Source of the DNA: Agromyces sp. Soil535
GTDB lineage: Bacteria > Actinomycetota > Actinomycetes > Actinomycetales > Microbacteriaceae
Assembly (NCBI RefSeq): GCF_001428255.1
Contig: NZ_LMRW01000023.1
Span: 186,309 to 250,308, forward strand
DNA length: 64,000 nt
Direction of reading: 5' to 3'
Made by a program: the position numbers and the translations under genes. This document shows, piece after piece, positions 1-9,829 of the stretch. The notes under the pieces are model-generated. The model was not told the origin of the DNA. It made no database searches and saw only the letters and a list, made by a program, of their open reading frames with translations. How positions within the stretch are numbered: the first letter of the stretch is position 1; each line of letters begins with the position of its first letter.

Positions 1-1
1 C

Positions 2-598
2 CTCGCGTCTCCGCCGCTCGACTTCCACGTCTCCGACACGTACTTCGTGGTCGCGCACTTCCACTATGTCGTGTTCGGCACGGTCGTGTTCGCGATGTTC
101 GCGGGCTTCTACTTCTGGTGGCCGAAGTGGACCGGCAAGATGCTGAACGAGTCGCTCGGCAAGTGGCACTTCTGGCTGCTCTTCATCGGCTTCCACACGA
201 CGTTCCTCATCCAGCACTGGCTCGGCGTCGTCGCGATGCCACGTCGGTACTACTCGTACCTGCCCGAGGACAACATCACCTGGATGAACCAGCTCTCGAC
301 GATCGGTGCGGGCATCCTCGCGGTGTCGATGATCCCGTTCCTCCTGAACGTCTACATCACTGCGCGCCGTGCGCCGAAGGTGACCGTCAACGACCCGTGG
401 GGCTACGGACGATCGCTCGAGTGGGCGACGAGCTGCCCGCCGCCGCGCCACAACTTCACGTCGATCCCGCGCATCCGTTCGGAGGCGCCGGCGTTCGACC
501 TCAACCACCCCGAGGCGGGCATCCCCGTGGGCATCGGCCCGGCGAAGGACGCCCCGCAGGCTCCGGTCTACGACGCGGCGACGAAGGGAGTCAAGTAA
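2..598 (+). CDS. ctaD: Cytochrome c oxidase subunit I, C-terminal part (5' end outside window)
   Basis: This is the last ~198 codons of the heme-copper oxidase catalytic subunit of the aa3 terminal oxidase in the cytoplasmic membrane. Reading is open from base 2. The peptide [12 protein letters not shown] carries the His-Phe-His pair that ligates heme a3 and heme a in this family, and is followed by hydrophobic segments and a charged actinobacterial C-terminal tail. The TAA stop is followed directly by the ATG of ctaF, so the two are translated together. The start lies upstream of the window. Confidence 0.95.
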   Translation, partial: LASPPLDFHVSDTYFVVAHFHYVVFGTVVFAMFAGFYFWWPKWTGKMLNESLGKWHFWLLFIGFHTTFLIQHWLGVVAMPRRYYSYLPEDNITWMNQLSTIGAGILAVSMIPFLLNVYITARRAPKVTVNDPWGYGRSLEWATSCPPPRHNFTSIPRIRSEAPAFDLNHPEAGIPVGIGPAKDAPQAPVYDAATKGVK

Positions 599-1015
599 AT
601 GCGCGCCAATGCCATCCTCTTCTGGATCCTCGCCGTCTTCTTCGCCCTCACGGCGGCGATCTACGTCGTGTGGTCGATCGCCGCGTACGGCACTCCTGAG
701 CCGGCTGGTACCGTCGCCCTCACGCTCAGCGGCGTCCTCGGCGCATTCATCGCCTTCTACCTCGGACGAGTGCGCAGTGCGCAGGGCGCCGAACTCCCTG
801 AGGACCGGCTCGACGCCAACATCGACGACGGTGACGCGGAGCTCGGCTTCTTCAGCCCCTGGAGCTGGTGGCCCATCATCATGGCAGGCGGGGCCGCCCT
901 CGCGTTCCTCGGGCTCGCCATCGGCTTCTGGATCTCGTTCCTCGCGATCCCGATCGTGGTGATCGCGCTGGTCGGGTGGGTATTGGAGTACTACCGCGGC
1001 AACTTCGCGCGATAG
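599..1015 (+). CDS. ctaF: Cytochrome c oxidase subunit IV (actinobacterial CtaF)
   Basis: A small membrane subunit of the actinobacterial aa3 oxidase, 138 aa, the usual family length. It has two N-terminal membrane segments (about residues 4-26 and 36-57), an acidic hydrophilic stretch (about 66-82) and two C-terminal segments (about 92-135). The ATG begins immediately after the ctaD stop with no gap, which supports both the start and translational coupling. A hairpin follows 20 bp after the stop. Identification rests on length, topology and position after ctaD. Confidence 0.9.
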   Translation: MRANAILFWILAVFFALTAAIYVVWSIAAYGTPEPAGTVALTLSGVLGAFIAFYLGRVRSAQGAELPEDRLDANIDDGDAELGFFSPWSWWPIIMAGGAALAFLGLAIGFWISFLAIPIVVIALVGWVLEYYRGNFAR

Positions 1016-1037
1016 CGAACGAATCCCTCCATCTCGA

Positions 1038-1068
1038 CGAAGCCCCGGTGCATTGCGCCGGGGCTTCG
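1038..1068. terminator. Hairpin terminator between convergent ctaF and methyltransferase gene
   Basis: Perfect 11-bp inverted repeat CGAAGCCCCGG / CCGGGGCTTCG with a 9-nt loop, lying between two genes that converge. It can work from both sides. There is no T-tract, as is common in high-GC actinobacteria. Confidence 0.75.
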
Positions 1069-1102
1069 CGCATCGCACGCGCGCCGATCGGTGCCGCCCG
1101 GA

Positions 1103-1759
1103 TCAACCGCGCACCGCGCCGACGACACACCACGACAGGCCGCGATGGCGATACCGGAGTTCGAAGCCGTGTCGGCGAACGACGTCGGCCATCGCGTCGG
1201 GCGAGTGGACGAATCCCCGATAGGCGCGCCCCGAGAGCCGGCCCATGAGGTTGCCGAGACCGACCATCGCACGAGTCCGAATCGTCCGCGGCGGATGGGT
1301 GAAGACGACGGTGCGAAGAGCCCGATCGGCTGCGGCCCCGAGCAGTCGCTCGTACTCCGGGTAGCAGCACACCACTCGATGCAGCACGACGACGTCGGCC
1401 CGGTCGACCGCCTCGGGAGACGTCGCGAGATCCACGCCGAGGATCCTGGTGACGCGGTCTCCGACCCCTGCCTCGTCGATCAGTCGTCCCGCATCCGCCT
1501 CGTACGCGCCGGAGAGTTCGAGGTTGGTCGTGCGCGCCGCTCCTCGAGCGAGCAACTCCAGTTGGATCTCACCGATGCCACCGCCCACCTCGAGCACCGA
1601 GGCGTCTTCGATGCCGGTCGAGGAGAGGAACCCCACGAGCCGCCGTTCCGTCGGTGTGAGCCCCTTCCGGCGATACCGACGCGCGGCCTTCCCGGCGAAT
1701 CGCGCGTCGAAGACCTCCTCGTACCCCTCCGGGCTCTGCGCGCCGCAGCACTCGTCCAT
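1103..1759 (-). CDS. Class I SAM-dependent methyltransferase
   Basis: About 218 aa from the start MDECCGAQ. The glycine-rich SAM loop is VLEVGGGIGEIQLEL, followed by an acidic strand end and a later VVVLHRVVCCYPEY strand, typical of small-molecule class I methyltransferases. The substrate cannot be told. Open reading extends 32 codons upstream, but that part is arginine-rich and lacks codon bias. The chosen ATG lies just after a CATACT -10-like box, as in other leaderless genes here. It follows the rlmA-like gene by 80 bp on the same strand and could be co-transcribed with it. Confidence 0.75.
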   Translation of the reverse strand: MDECCGAQSPEGYEEVFDARFAGKAARRYRRKGLTPTERRLVGFLSSTGIEDASVLEVGGGIGEIQLELLARGAARTTNLELSGAYEADAGRLIDEAGVGDRVTRILGVDLATSPEAVDRADVVVLHRVVCCYPEYERLLGAAADRALRTVVFTHPPRTIRTRAMVGLGNLMGRLSGRAYRGFVHSPDAMADVVRRHGFELRYRHRGLSWCVVGAVRG

Positions 1760-1839
1760 GCCATCAGTATGGAGCCGATGGGTCGGTTTGTCCCGACGAC
1801 GGGGCCTGAGACTGGCCCTCACGTCCGCGGGCGACCGGC

Positions 1840-2700
1840 TCATGCCGGAGACCAAGGTGAGCGTGCGAAGACCAGGAGGTCCACCGCGATCGTGACGCCG
1901 ATGAGGTCATCGTTCGATCCGGTGACTGGCGACAGGCTGGCCGCGTGGTGAGCCGACGGGCCCATGCCAGCGAGGAGACTGCGGGTCGCAGCATCCGTCT
2001 CGAGGGCATACTCGATCGACGTCTTCGACTTCAGCTCGAAACCGGACTCGCCGAGTTGCTCGGCAACTCGGTCGGCCTTGCCTGGGGGGACATCCAGGAG
2101 CGCTCCACTTCGCCGAAGCTCGTGCAGGTGCTCGGCGGCCGGGACGACGACGACGAGTCGGCCGTTCGGCCTGAGGACGCGAGCGAACTCGACACCGTTG
2201 CGCGGCGCGAAGACGTTGAGGGCGACGTCGACGACGCCGTCGCGAATCGGAAGGGGGCGCCAGAGATCGAGCACGACCCCGGTCGCGCCGGGGAGGGCGC
2301 GCAGGCTCATTCGCACTGCGTCGGGCGATCGATCGGCAAGGAGGAACGCAGCTCCGGGCACTGCTCGAGCGAGCGTCGCCGAGTAGTAGCCGGTTCCGCA
2401 GCCGAGGTCGGCGATGCGCAGCGGCGCTCCGGACGCGCTCGGAGGCACGGCCGCGGCGACGTCGGCGATCGCTGCAGCGATCGGGGCGTAGGCACCCCCG
2501 TCGAGCAGGGACGAGCGAGCCGCGAGCATCCCGCGATCGTCGCCCTTCGTCGTCGGCGCCTTCGGAGGCAGCAGCGTGACGAAGCCGTGCTTCGAGAGGT
2601 CGAACCGGTGACCGGCACCGCAGCCGAGCACGCGCGCGTCGACGGCCTCAAGCGGCAGGAAGCAGTTCGGGCACCGGAGCCATGTCGTGTCGATCGACAT
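1840..2700 (-). CDS. RlmA/TlrB-type 23S rRNA (guanine-N1)-methyltransferase
   Basis: 286 aa. The N-terminus carries a zinc-ribbon-like set C10-x2-C13...C27-x3-H31 followed by FDLSKHGFVTLL, the arrangement of the RlmA (G745) and TlrB (G748) family. The SAM-binding loop is DLGCGTGYY at 97-105. Family members methylate N1 of a guanine in helix 35 of 23S rRNA, and Gram-positive members can lower tylosin-type macrolide sensitivity. Whether this copy acts on G748, or confers resistance, cannot be read from sequence. No good ribosome-binding site is visible before the ATG. Confidence 0.8.
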   Translation of the reverse strand: MSIDTTWLRCPNCFLPLEAVDARVLGCGAGHRFDLSKHGFVTLLPPKAPTTKGDDRGMLAARSSLLDGGAYAPIAAAIADVAAAVPPSASGAPLRIADLGCGTGYYSATLARAVPGAAFLLADRSPDAVRMSLRALPGATGVVLDLWRPLPIRDGVVDVALNVFAPRNGVEFARVLRPNGRLVVVVPAAEHLHELRRSGALLDVPPGKADRVAEQLGESGFELKSKTSIEYALETDAATRSLLAGMGPSAHHAASLSPVTGSNDDLIGVTIAVDLLVFARSPWSPA

Positions 2701-2733
2701 GGAACCGGTGCCCGAATCGGTGAGCGGGAAGGC

Positions 2734-4368
2734 TCAGTGCTGCTCGGACTGCGTGACCTCGTGATGCGTCGAGTGCGATGCCTCGAGCTCGCCCCTGGTC
2801 ACCGGCGCGATCCGGTCCTCGAAGAACCAGCGTGAGAAGCCCGCACGGAGCTGCTGGCCGAACGTGATCTTGCCGCGGGCGTTGGGGCGCAGCATGAGCG
2901 GCGCGTACGACTCGTAGCTCACGAGCCTCCAGCGGTCGAACTCGTCGAGGGGCTGGTGCACCTCGATGAACTCACCGCCCGGGAGCTTCACGATGCGGCC
3001 GGACTCGTAACCGTGCAGCACGATCTCGCGATCCTTCTTCTCCAGCGCGATGCAGACGCGCTTGGCGAGGAAGTACGCGATGAACGGCCCGATGATGACC
3101 ACGGCCTGGAGCGCGTGGATCACGCCCTCCATCGTGAGCGAGAAGTGCGTCGCGAGGATGTCCGAGCTCGCCGCGGCCCACAGGCCCGCGTAGAACGTGA
3201 CCCCGGCCGCACCGATGGCGGTGCGGGTCGGCGCGTTGCGCGGACGATCGGCGATGTGGTGCTCGCGCTTGTCGCCCTTCACCCACGCCTCGATGAACGG
3301 GTAGCTGACCACGAGCACCAGGAAGAGGCCGATGCCGATGAGCGGCACCAGGATGTTGAACGACCATGTGCGGTCGAGCCATACGAACTCCCAACCCGGC
3401 GGGATCAGGCGCAGGGCACCGTCGGCGAAGCCGATGTACCAGTCGGGCTGCGTACCGGCCGACACCGGAGACGGGTCGTACGGTCCGTAGTTCCAGATCG
3501 GGTTGATCGTGAAGAGCGCCGCGATGAGGGAGATGACGCCGAAGATGATGAACATGAAGCCGCCGGCCTTCGCCGCGTAGATCGGCAGGATGGGCGGGCC
3601 GACCGAGTTCGTGGGCTGGCGTCCAGGACCGGCGAACTGCGTGTGCTTGTGGATGAACACGTACCCCACGTGGATCGCGACGAGGGCGACCACGAGCGCC
3701 GGCAGCAGCAGGATGTGCAGCGTGTAGAGGCGGCCGACGATGGCCGTGCCCGGGAACTCCCCGCCGAACAGCAGGAAGGAGGTCCACGTTCCGATCACCG
3801 GCATGCCCTTGACCATGCCGTCGATGATGCGGAGGCCGTTGCCCGACAGCAGGTCGTCGGGGAGCGAGTACCCGGTGAAGCCCTCCGCCATCGCGAGGAC
3901 GAACAGCGTGAAGCCGAACACCCAGTTGATCTCGCGGGGCTTGCGGAACGCGCCGGTGAAGAACACCCGGAGCATGTGCAGGCCGATGGCGGCCACGAAC
4001 AGCAGGGCGGCCCAGTGGTGCATCTGGCGAATGAAGAGCCCACCGCGGATGTCGAACGAGATGTCGAGCGTCGATGCCATGGCGACCGACATCTCCACGC
4101 CCTTGAGGGGAACGTAGGAGCCGTCGTAGTGCACCTCGGCCTGGGAGGCCTGGAAGAAGAACGTCAGGAACGTTCCCGAGAGCAGGACCAGGACGAAGCT
4201 GAAGAGCGCCACCTCGCCGAGCAGGAACGACCAGTGGTCGGGGAACGCCTTGCGTCCGAGACCCTTGATCGCGACGGCGAGACCGGTGCGGTCATTCAGG
4301 TAGTCCGACGCCGCCGCCGTGAACGTGCGCTTGGCGGGCGCGGATGGTCGTGTCGGTGCGGTGGTCAA
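2734..4368 (-). CDS. qcrB: Cytochrome bc1 complex cytochrome b subunit
   Basis: 544 aa membrane subunit of the menaquinol:cytochrome c oxidoreductase. Early helices carry heme-ligand histidines (for example HHWAALLFVAAIGLHMLRVFF region), the Qo-site region and an extended actinobacterial C-terminus. Start: a TTG whose first bases overlap the qcrA stop (TTGA at 4365-4368). This is preferred because the 70 codons upstream are the antisense-like, Arg-rich frame of qcrA and not qcrB-like. It is the last gene of ctaE-qcrC-qcrA-qcrB, and the overlap implies coupling to qcrA. Confidence 0.93.
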   Translation of the reverse strand: MTTAPTRPSAPAKRTFTAAASDYLNDRTGLAVAIKGLGRKAFPDHWSFLLGEVALFSFVLVLLSGTFLTFFFQASQAEVHYDGSYVPLKGVEMSVAMASTLDISFDIRGGLFIRQMHHWAALLFVAAIGLHMLRVFFTGAFRKPREINWVFGFTLFVLAMAEGFTGYSLPDDLLSGNGLRIIDGMVKGMPVIGTWTSFLLFGGEFPGTAIVGRLYTLHILLLPALVVALVAIHVGYVFIHKHTQFAGPGRQPTNSVGPPILPIYAAKAGGFMFIIFGVISLIAALFTINPIWNYGPYDPSPVSAGTQPDWYIGFADGALRLIPPGWEFVWLDRTWSFNILVPLIGIGLFLVLVVSYPFIEAWVKGDKREHHIADRPRNAPTRTAIGAAGVTFYAGLWAAASSDILATHFSLTMEGVIHALQAVVIIGPFIAYFLAKRVCIALEKKDREIVLHGYESGRIVKLPGGEFIEVHQPLDEFDRWRLVSYESYAPLMLRPNARGKITFGQQLRAGFSRWFFEDRIAPVTRGELEASHSTHHEVTQSEQH

Positions 4369-5441
4369 TTTCGCTCCCAGAAGCTCGGGCCGACGGGTTC
4401 GGTGAAGTCGCTCTGCGCGATGAGGTAGCCCTCGTCGTCGACGGCGATCGGCAGCTGCGGCAGCGGTCGCTTGGCCGGGCCGAAGATGACCTCGCAGTTG
4501 TTCGACACGTCGAACTGCGACTGGTGGCAGGGGCAGAGCAGGTGGTGCGTGTGCTGCTCGTAGAGGGCGACGGGGCATCCGACGTGCGTGCAGATCTTCG
4601 AGTAGGCCACGATGCCGTCATACGCCCACGACTCACGGCCTGGCGCCGGGTTGAGCTCGCTCGGCTCGAGGCGCATGAGGAGCACGGCGGCCTTCGCCTT
4701 CTCCTCGAGCCTGCCCTGCTCGAGCTCGGCCAGACCTTCTGGGATCACGTGGAACGCGCTGCCGATCGTGACATCCGAAGCCCTGATCGGCACGCCCGAC
4801 GGGTCGAGAGTGAGGCGCGTGCCCTTCGCCCACATGGTGTGGCTGAGGAGCTCGACGGGAAGCTGGTCTTGAGGAGCGAGACCGCGGAACAGCACGACGG
4901 CCGGAATCGGAAGCGCGAGGAGCGCTGCGATGAGGCTGTTGCGGATGACCGAGCGCCGAGTGAACCCCGATTCCTCGTCGGCCTCGCGGAAGACCTCGAC
5001 GGCGCCCTGCTTGGTCGCCTCCGTGCCCCCGATGGGGTGGCGGATGTCGATGGACTCGGGGGAGGTCATGAGCGACTTGCCCCAGTGCACGGCGCCGAAG
5101 CCGATGCCGAGCAGCGCGAGCGTCACCCCGAAGCCGATGAACATGTTGTTCAGGCGGACGGCACCGACGTCATTCCCCTCGATCGGGAAGAGCATGTACG
5201 CGGCGATCGCCCACACGCTCCCGAGGATCGAGAGGTAGAAGAGGGTGTAGACCGTGCGCTGGGCGCGCTTCTCGCGCTTGGGGTCCTCGTCGGTGACGCG
5301 AGGACGGTGCGGCTCGAAGCCGGGATTCGTGAAGCCGTCGTGGGGAATGACCGCTGTGCCGGTCGAGCCGGCGAATTCCTGCTCGGCGTGCGACGAGTCG
5401 GCAGCGGCGAGCTCAGTGCCGCTGTGGTCGTCCTGTGCCAT
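4365..5441 (-). CDS. qcrA: Rieske iron-sulfur subunit of cytochrome bc1 complex
   Basis: 358 aa. Three membrane helices (about 62-84, 97-118, 166-187), the actinobacterial form, precede a C-terminal Rieske fold. Cluster ligands are visible in CTHVGC (C284, H286) and CPCHQS (C303, H306), with C289 and C305 as the disulfide pair. It passes electrons from menaquinol to the diheme cytochrome QcrC. An AGAGGAG ribosome-binding site lies 5 nt before the ATG. It overlaps qcrB by 4 nt and follows qcrC by 38 nt. Confidence 0.96.
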   Translation of the reverse strand: MAQDDHSGTELAAADSSHAEQEFAGSTGTAVIPHDGFTNPGFEPHRPRVTDEDPKREKRAQRTVYTLFYLSILGSVWAIAAYMLFPIEGNDVGAVRLNNMFIGFGVTLALLGIGFGAVHWGKSLMTSPESIDIRHPIGGTEATKQGAVEVFREADEESGFTRRSVIRNSLIAALLALPIPAVVLFRGLAPQDQLPVELLSHTMWAKGTRLTLDPSGVPIRASDVTIGSAFHVIPEGLAELEQGRLEEKAKAAVLLMRLEPSELNPAPGRESWAYDGIVAYSKICTHVGCPVALYEQHTHHLLCPCHQSQFDVSNNCEVIFGPAKRPLPQLPIAVDDEGYLIAQSDFTEPVGPSFWERN

Positions 5442-5479
5442 GGTTCTCCTCTTTCAGGTACTTCGGTGCGGGGCGTGCG

Positions 5480-6274
5480 CTAATTGGACTTCGCCGTGAT
5501 CCATATGGTGACCGCGACGATCGCGCCGAGACCGAAGATCCAGATGAACAGGCCCTCCGCTACGGGTCCGAGCGAGCCGAGCTCGAAACCGCCGGGCGAG
5601 CGGTTGTCCTGCACGTACTTGAGGTACGTGATGATGTCGCGCTTGTCCTCGGGAGAGATGTTCAGGTCGTTGAACACCGGCATGTTCTGCGGACCGGTGA
5701 CCATTGCCTCGTAGGCGTGCACGCCCGAGACATTCGTGAGCGGAGGAGCGAACTTGCCCTCGGTGAGTGCGCCGCCGGCGCCCGCCACGTTGTGGCACAT
5801 TGCGCAGTTGATGCGGAACAACTCGGCGCCGTTCGCTGCGTCGCCGCCGCCGTTGACCAGGTGGTCGGCGGGGATGTCTGGGCCGGGGCCGAGCGAGGCG
5901 ACGTAGTAGGCGAGCTGCTTGACCTGCTCGTCGGTGAACTGCGGCGGCTTCTGCTGTGCCTGCGGACCCTGCATCTGCATCGGCATGCGGCCGGTGCCGA
6001 CCTGGAAGTCCACGGCGGCCGCGCCGACGCCGATGAGGCCCGGCCCGTTCGCGGTGCCCTGCGCCTCGAGACCGTGACAGGTGGCGCAGTTGGCCTGGAA
6101 GAGCTTCTTGCCCTCCTCGATCGTCTCCTGCGACGTGGGCTTCGCCTCGGCCTGCGCCGCGGTGCCGCTGCTGATCGCCGCGTACGCGCCGCCGGTGAAG
6201 ACGAGGCCGAGCGCGAGGAGCGCGACGGTGGCGAGCGGGTGCCGGCGACCGGTGCGTCGCTTCGAGCGGTTCAT
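5480..6274 (-). CDS. qcrC: Diheme cytochrome c subunit of cytochrome bc1 complex
   Basis: 264 aa. An N-terminal membrane signal/anchor (about 15-36) is followed by two cytochrome c domains with CATCH (C63-C66-H67) and CAMCH (C157-C160-H161), and a C-terminal anchor (about 240-260). In actinobacteria this fused diheme protein replaces a soluble cytochrome c and links the bc complex directly to the aa3 oxidase. The start at 6274 has AGGAAG 8 nt upstream. An ATG 8 codons earlier (6298) is possible but its spacing is worse. Confidence 0.94.
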   Translation of the reverse strand: MNRSKRRTGRRHPLATVALLALGLVFTGGAYAAISSGTAAQAEAKPTSQETIEEGKKLFQANCATCHGLEAQGTANGPGLIGVGAAAVDFQVGTGRMPMQMQGPQAQQKPPQFTDEQVKQLAYYVASLGPGPDIPADHLVNGGGDAANGAELFRINCAMCHNVAGAGGALTEGKFAPPLTNVSGVHAYEAMVTGPQNMPVFNDLNISPEDKRDIITYLKYVQDNRSPGGFELGSLGPVAEGLFIWIFGLGAIVAVTIWITAKSN

Positions 6275-6323
6275 TGAGTTCTTCCTGTTCGCAGGCATGC
6301 TGTTCGTGGCGCTCCTGGTGCGA

Positions 6324-6962
6324 CTATTTGAGGACGTAGATGACGAGGAACAGGCCGATCCAGACGACGTCGACGAAGTGCCAGTAGTACGAGACGACGA
6401 TGGCGCTGGTCGCCTCGCGGTGGCCGAAGTTCTTCACCGAGAAGACGCGGCCGATGACGAGGAGGAACGCGATCAGGCCGCCCGTGACGTGCAGGCCGTG
6501 GAAGCCGGTGGTGAGGTAGAACGCGGACCCGTAGGAGTTGGAGTCGATGGCGATGCCCTCGGAGACGAGCGTGGCGTACTCCCAGATCTGGCCGGCGACG
6601 AAGATGGCACCCAATGCGTACGTGAGGAAGAACCACTCGGTCATGCCCCACTGCGTCGGCTTCCAGCCGGTCGCGTACGGCTGGAGTCGCTCCGCCGCGA
6701 ACACGCCGAACTGGCAGGTGAACGACGATGAGACGAGGATGATCGTGTTCGTCAGCGAGTACGGGAAGTTCAGGCGATCCGCCTCGAATTCCCAGAGGGC
6801 GGGCGACGTCGACCGCAGCGTGAAGTAGATCGCGAAGAGCCCCGCGAAGAACATGACCTCGCTGCCGAGCCACACGATCGTGCCCACTGCAACGGTGTTG
6901 GGGCGCTTGATCACGGGCGCGGTCGCCTGATAAGTGATTGAGGTGCTCGTCACGCTCCCCAT
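6324..6962 (-). CDS. ctaE: Cytochrome c oxidase subunit III
   Basis: About 212 aa with five membrane segments and the family features [18 protein letters not shown] near the start and [10 protein letters not shown] in the middle (His of subunit III). It heads the minus-strand run ctaE-qcrC-qcrA-qcrB. The ATG at 6962 is preferred. A CATAAT box at 6961-6966 overlaps this ATG and would instead place a leaderless GTG at 6953, so the true start may be three codons shorter. ctaD-ctaF lie on the other strand about 5 kb away. Confidence 0.93.
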   Translation of the reverse strand: MGSVTSTSITYQATAPVIKRPNTVAVGTIVWLGSEVMFFAGLFAIYFTLRSTSPALWEFEADRLNFPYSLTNTIILVSSSFTCQFGVFAAERLQPYATGWKPTQWGMTEWFFLTYALGAIFVAGQIWEYATLVSEGIAIDSNSYGSAFYLTTGFHGLHVTGGLIAFLLVIGRVFSVKNFGHREATSAIVVSYYWHFVDVVWIGLFLVIYVLK

Positions 6963-7080
6963 TATGGCTGAAATCAAGCCTGAGTTTTCGTCAACCGGGG
7001 GAGTCGTTTCGACGTCGAACGGTTAGGGAAGCCTAACTTCTCATGGGTTTGCGCCGTGAATCCGCCCTGAAACCGCTCGA

Positions 7081-7092
7081 TAGGATCGACGC
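7081..7092 (+). promoter_or_regulatory. Leaderless -10 element of trpD
   Basis: TAGGAT at 7081-7086 is followed by exactly six bases and then the ATG, so transcription should begin at the A of the start codon. No convincing -35 was found. Confidence 0.5.
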
Positions 7093-8145
7093 ATGCCCGC
7101 CCAACAGAACTGGCCGAACATCATCTCCGCGCTGCTCGACGGCGAGGACCTGAGCGTGTCGGATGCGGCGTGGTGCATGGAGCAGGTCATGACGGGCACC
7201 GCGACGTCTGCGCAGCTCGCCGGCTTCCTGATCGCGCTGCGCGTGAAGGGGGAGACCGTCGACGAGATCGTCGGGTTCCGCGACGCCGTGCTGGAGCATG
7301 CGGTGCCGCTGCAGGTCGACCCGATGGCGCTCGACATCGTGGGCACGGGCGGCGACCGGTTCGGCACGGTGAACGTGTCGACGATGGCCTCCATCGTGGC
7401 CGCGGCATCGGGTGTTCCCGTGATCAAGCACGGCAACCGCGCCGCGAGCTCGTCGTCGGGCTCGTCCGACGTGCTCGCCGCGCTGGGCCTCGACCTCTCG
7501 CTGCCTGCCGATCGGGTGGCCGAGGTGCTCGGCGAGACCGGCATCACGTTCGCGTTCGCCGCGGCGTTTCATCCCGGCTTCAAGCACGCCGGTCCGGTGC
7601 GTGCCGAGCTCGGCGTTCCGACGGTCTTCAACTTCCTCGGGCCGCTCTGCAACCCCGCCCGCCCCGAGGCGTCGGCGGTGGGGGTCGCGCACCTCGACCG
7701 GGTGCCGCTCATCGTCGGCGTGTTCCAGACTCGCGGCGCGACCGCCCTCGTGTTCCGCGGCGACGACGGGCTCGACGAGCTCACGACGACGGGCCACAGC
7801 CACATGTGGGAGGTCTCCCGCGGCACGGTCAAGGAGCATGACCTCGATCCGCGGGAGCTCGGCATCCAGCGCGCGAGCATCGAAGACCTGGTCGGCGGCG
7901 ATGCGGCCCACAACGCCGAGATCGTGCACCGGGTCTTCGCAGGGGAACGGGGACCGGTCCGCGACATCGTCGTGCTGAACGCGGCCGCCGGGCTCGTGGC
8001 GTTCGAGCTCGCGAAGGACCCGAGCCAGTTCCAGCGGGCGATCCTCGACCGGTTCCGCGACAAGATGGCGGTCGCCGAGGAGGCGATCGACAGCGGTGCG
8101 GTAGCGCGCAAGCTCGATCAGTGGATCGCCGCGACGAAGGTGTGA
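7093..8145 (+). CDS. trpD: Anthranilate phosphoribosyltransferase
   Basis: 350 aa, normal family length. It transfers phosphoribose from PRPP to anthranilate in tryptophan synthesis. The PRPP/Mg site GTGGD is at 84-88, NVST at 94-97 and KHGNRAASS at 112-120. It stands alone, away from other trp genes, beside the respiratory cluster. No ribosome-binding site precedes the ATG; a TAGGAT box six bases upstream suggests a leaderless mRNA. A strong bidirectional hairpin follows. Confidence 0.96.
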   Translation: MPAQQNWPNIISALLDGEDLSVSDAAWCMEQVMTGTATSAQLAGFLIALRVKGETVDEIVGFRDAVLEHAVPLQVDPMALDIVGTGGDRFGTVNVSTMASIVAAASGVPVIKHGNRAASSSSGSSDVLAALGLDLSLPADRVAEVLGETGITFAFAAAFHPGFKHAGPVRAELGVPTVFNFLGPLCNPARPEASAVGVAHLDRVPLIVGVFQTRGATALVFRGDDGLDELTTTGHSHMWEVSRGTVKEHDLDPRELGIQRASIEDLVGGDAAHNAEIVHRVFAGERGPVRDIVVLNAAAGLVAFELAKDPSQFQRAILDRFRDKMAVAEEAIDSGAVARKLDQWIAATKV

Positions 8146-8175
8146 GCGTGGCATCCGTCTGATCGCCGGACCACG

Positions 8176-8211
8176 ACGAAGTGGCCCCGCGGATGCCGCG
8201 GGGCCCTTCGT
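8176..8211. terminator. Bidirectional terminator between trpD and glpK
   Basis: Arms GGCCCCGCGG / CCGCGGGGCC around an ATG triloop are extended by ACGAAG / CTTCGT after a single bulged T, giving a 16-bp stem. It lies between convergent genes and is the best terminator in the window. Confidence 0.85.
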
Positions 8212-8235
8212 GTCACTCGTGCGACGCCCTCGGCG

Positions 8236-9756
8236 TCACCCGTGCGACACGTCGTCGTCCATCCAGCCGAACGTCTTCGTGACGGCCTTCTTCCAGAGAC
8301 GGAGCTGACGGTCGCGCTCGGCCGGCTCCATCTGCGGCTCCCAGCGGGAGTCCTCCTGCCAGTGCGCGCGGAGCTCGTCGAGATCGGACCAGAAGCCCAC
8401 CGCCAGGCCGGCCGCGTAGGCCGCCCCGAGTGCGGTGGTCTCGGCGACCACCGGGCGCACGACGGGCACGCCGAGGATGTCGGCCTGGAACTGCATGAGC
8501 GTGTTGTTGGCGATCATGCCGCCGTCGACCTTCAACTCGGTGAGGTCGACCCCCGAGTCCGCGTTGACCGCGTCGAGCACCTCGCGGGTCTGGAACGCGG
8601 TCGCCTCGAGGGCGGCGCGGGCGATGTGGCCCTTGTTCACGTATCGGGTGAGGCCGACGAGGGCACCACGTGCGTCGGGGCGCCAGTACGGGGCGAACAG
8701 GCCCGAGAACGCCGGCACGAAGTACGCGCCGCCGTTGTCCTCGACGGTCTTCGCGAGGTCCTCGATCTCAGGCGCGCTTGAGATGAGCCCGAGGTTGTCG
8801 CGCAGCCACTGGACGAGTGCGCCCGTGATGGCGATCGCGCCCTCGAGTGCATAGTGCGGCTTGTCGTCGCCGAGCTTGTACCCGAGTGTCGTGAGCAGCC
8901 CGTGCTTCGAGTGGACGATCTCCTCGCCCGTGTTGAAGATCAGGAAGTTGCCGGTGCCGTACGTGTTCTTGGACTCGCCCGGATCGAACGCAGCCTGCCC
9001 GAACGTCGCGGCCTGCTGGTCGCCGAGGATGCCCGCGACCGGTACCTCCCTCAGGAGGCTCGACGGCTCGACTGTGCCGTAGACCTCGGAGGAGGCCTTG
9101 ATCTCGGGGAGCATCGACTTGGGCACGCCGAAGGCGGCGAGGATCCCGTCGTCCCACGCGAGGGTCTCGAGGTCCATGAACATGGTCCGCGAGGCGTTCG
9201 TGACGTCTGTCGCGTGCACGCCGCCCTCGACCCCGCCCGTGAGATTCCAGAGCACCCACGTGTCGGTCGTGCCGAACAGCAGGTCACCTGCCTCGGCCTT
9301 CTCCCGCGCACCGGGCACGTTCTCGAGAATCCACACGATCTTGGTGCCCGAGAAGTACGTCGCGAGCGGCAAGCCGACCTGCTGCTTGAACCGTTCGACG
9401 CCGCCGTCGGCCGCGAGGCGGTCGACGATCGGCTGGGTGCGGGTGTCCTGCCACACGATCGCGTTGTACACGGGCTGGCCCGTGTTCTTGTCCCAGACCA
9501 CGGATGTCTCCCGCTGGTTGGTGATGCCAACCGCGGCGATGTCGTGTCTCGTGAGGTCGGCCTTGCCGAGCGCCTGCCCGATCACCTCGCGCGTGTTGCG
9601 CCAGATCTCCATCGGGTCGTGCTCGACCCAGCCGGCCTTCGGGAAGATCTGCTCGTGCTCGAGCTGACCCGACGCGACGATGGAACCCTTCCTGTCGAAG
9701 ATGATCGAGCGCGAGCTCGTCGTTCCCTGGTCGATCGCCAGGATGTAGTCAGCCAT
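8236..9756 (-). CDS. glpK: Glycerol kinase
   Basis: 506 aa FGGY-family kinase converting glycerol to sn-glycerol 3-phosphate in the cytosol. The N-terminal ATPase loop DQGTTSSR (8-15), the substrate-site motif WEH-like [11 protein letters not shown] (about 42-52) and the C-terminal nucleotide region [11 protein letters not shown] are present. It lies downstream of glpF on the same strand, 111 bp apart, with a hairpin between them. With dhaKLM on the opposite strand it forms a glycerol/dihydroxyacetone locus. Confidence 0.97.
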   Translation of the reverse strand: MADYILAIDQGTTSSRSIIFDRKGSIVASGQLEHEQIFPKAGWVEHDPMEIWRNTREVIGQALGKADLTRHDIAAVGITNQRETSVVWDKNTGQPVYNAIVWQDTRTQPIVDRLAADGGVERFKQQVGLPLATYFSGTKIVWILENVPGAREKAEAGDLLFGTTDTWVLWNLTGGVEGGVHATDVTNASRTMFMDLETLAWDDGILAAFGVPKSMLPEIKASSEVYGTVEPSSLLREVPVAGILGDQQAATFGQAAFDPGESKNTYGTGNFLIFNTGEEIVHSKHGLLTTLGYKLGDDKPHYALEGAIAITGALVQWLRDNLGLISSAPEIEDLAKTVEDNGGAYFVPAFSGLFAPYWRPDARGALVGLTRYVNKGHIARAALEATAFQTREVLDAVNADSGVDLTELKVDGGMIANNTLMQFQADILGVPVVRPVVAETTALGAAYAAGLAVGFWSDLDELRAHWQEDSRWEPQMEPAERDRQLRLWKKAVTKTFGWMDDDVSHG

Positions 9757-9829
9757 GACTTCCTCTCAATCTTGCGGATGCCCCGCCGGCATCGGCGTCG
9801 GCGGGCGCACGTGCGCGTGCGGAACTGAA

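Noticed and set aside
2956..4428. 490-codon plus-strand frame opposite qcrB
   Set aside because: Composition is Asp/Glu/Arg/His-rich as expected from antisense of a membrane protein; qcrB on the other strand is certain.
4369..4578. Longer qcrB start upstream in qcrA
   Set aside because: Those codons are Arg-rich out-of-frame qcrA; the TTG in the TTGA overlap gives the expected N-terminus.
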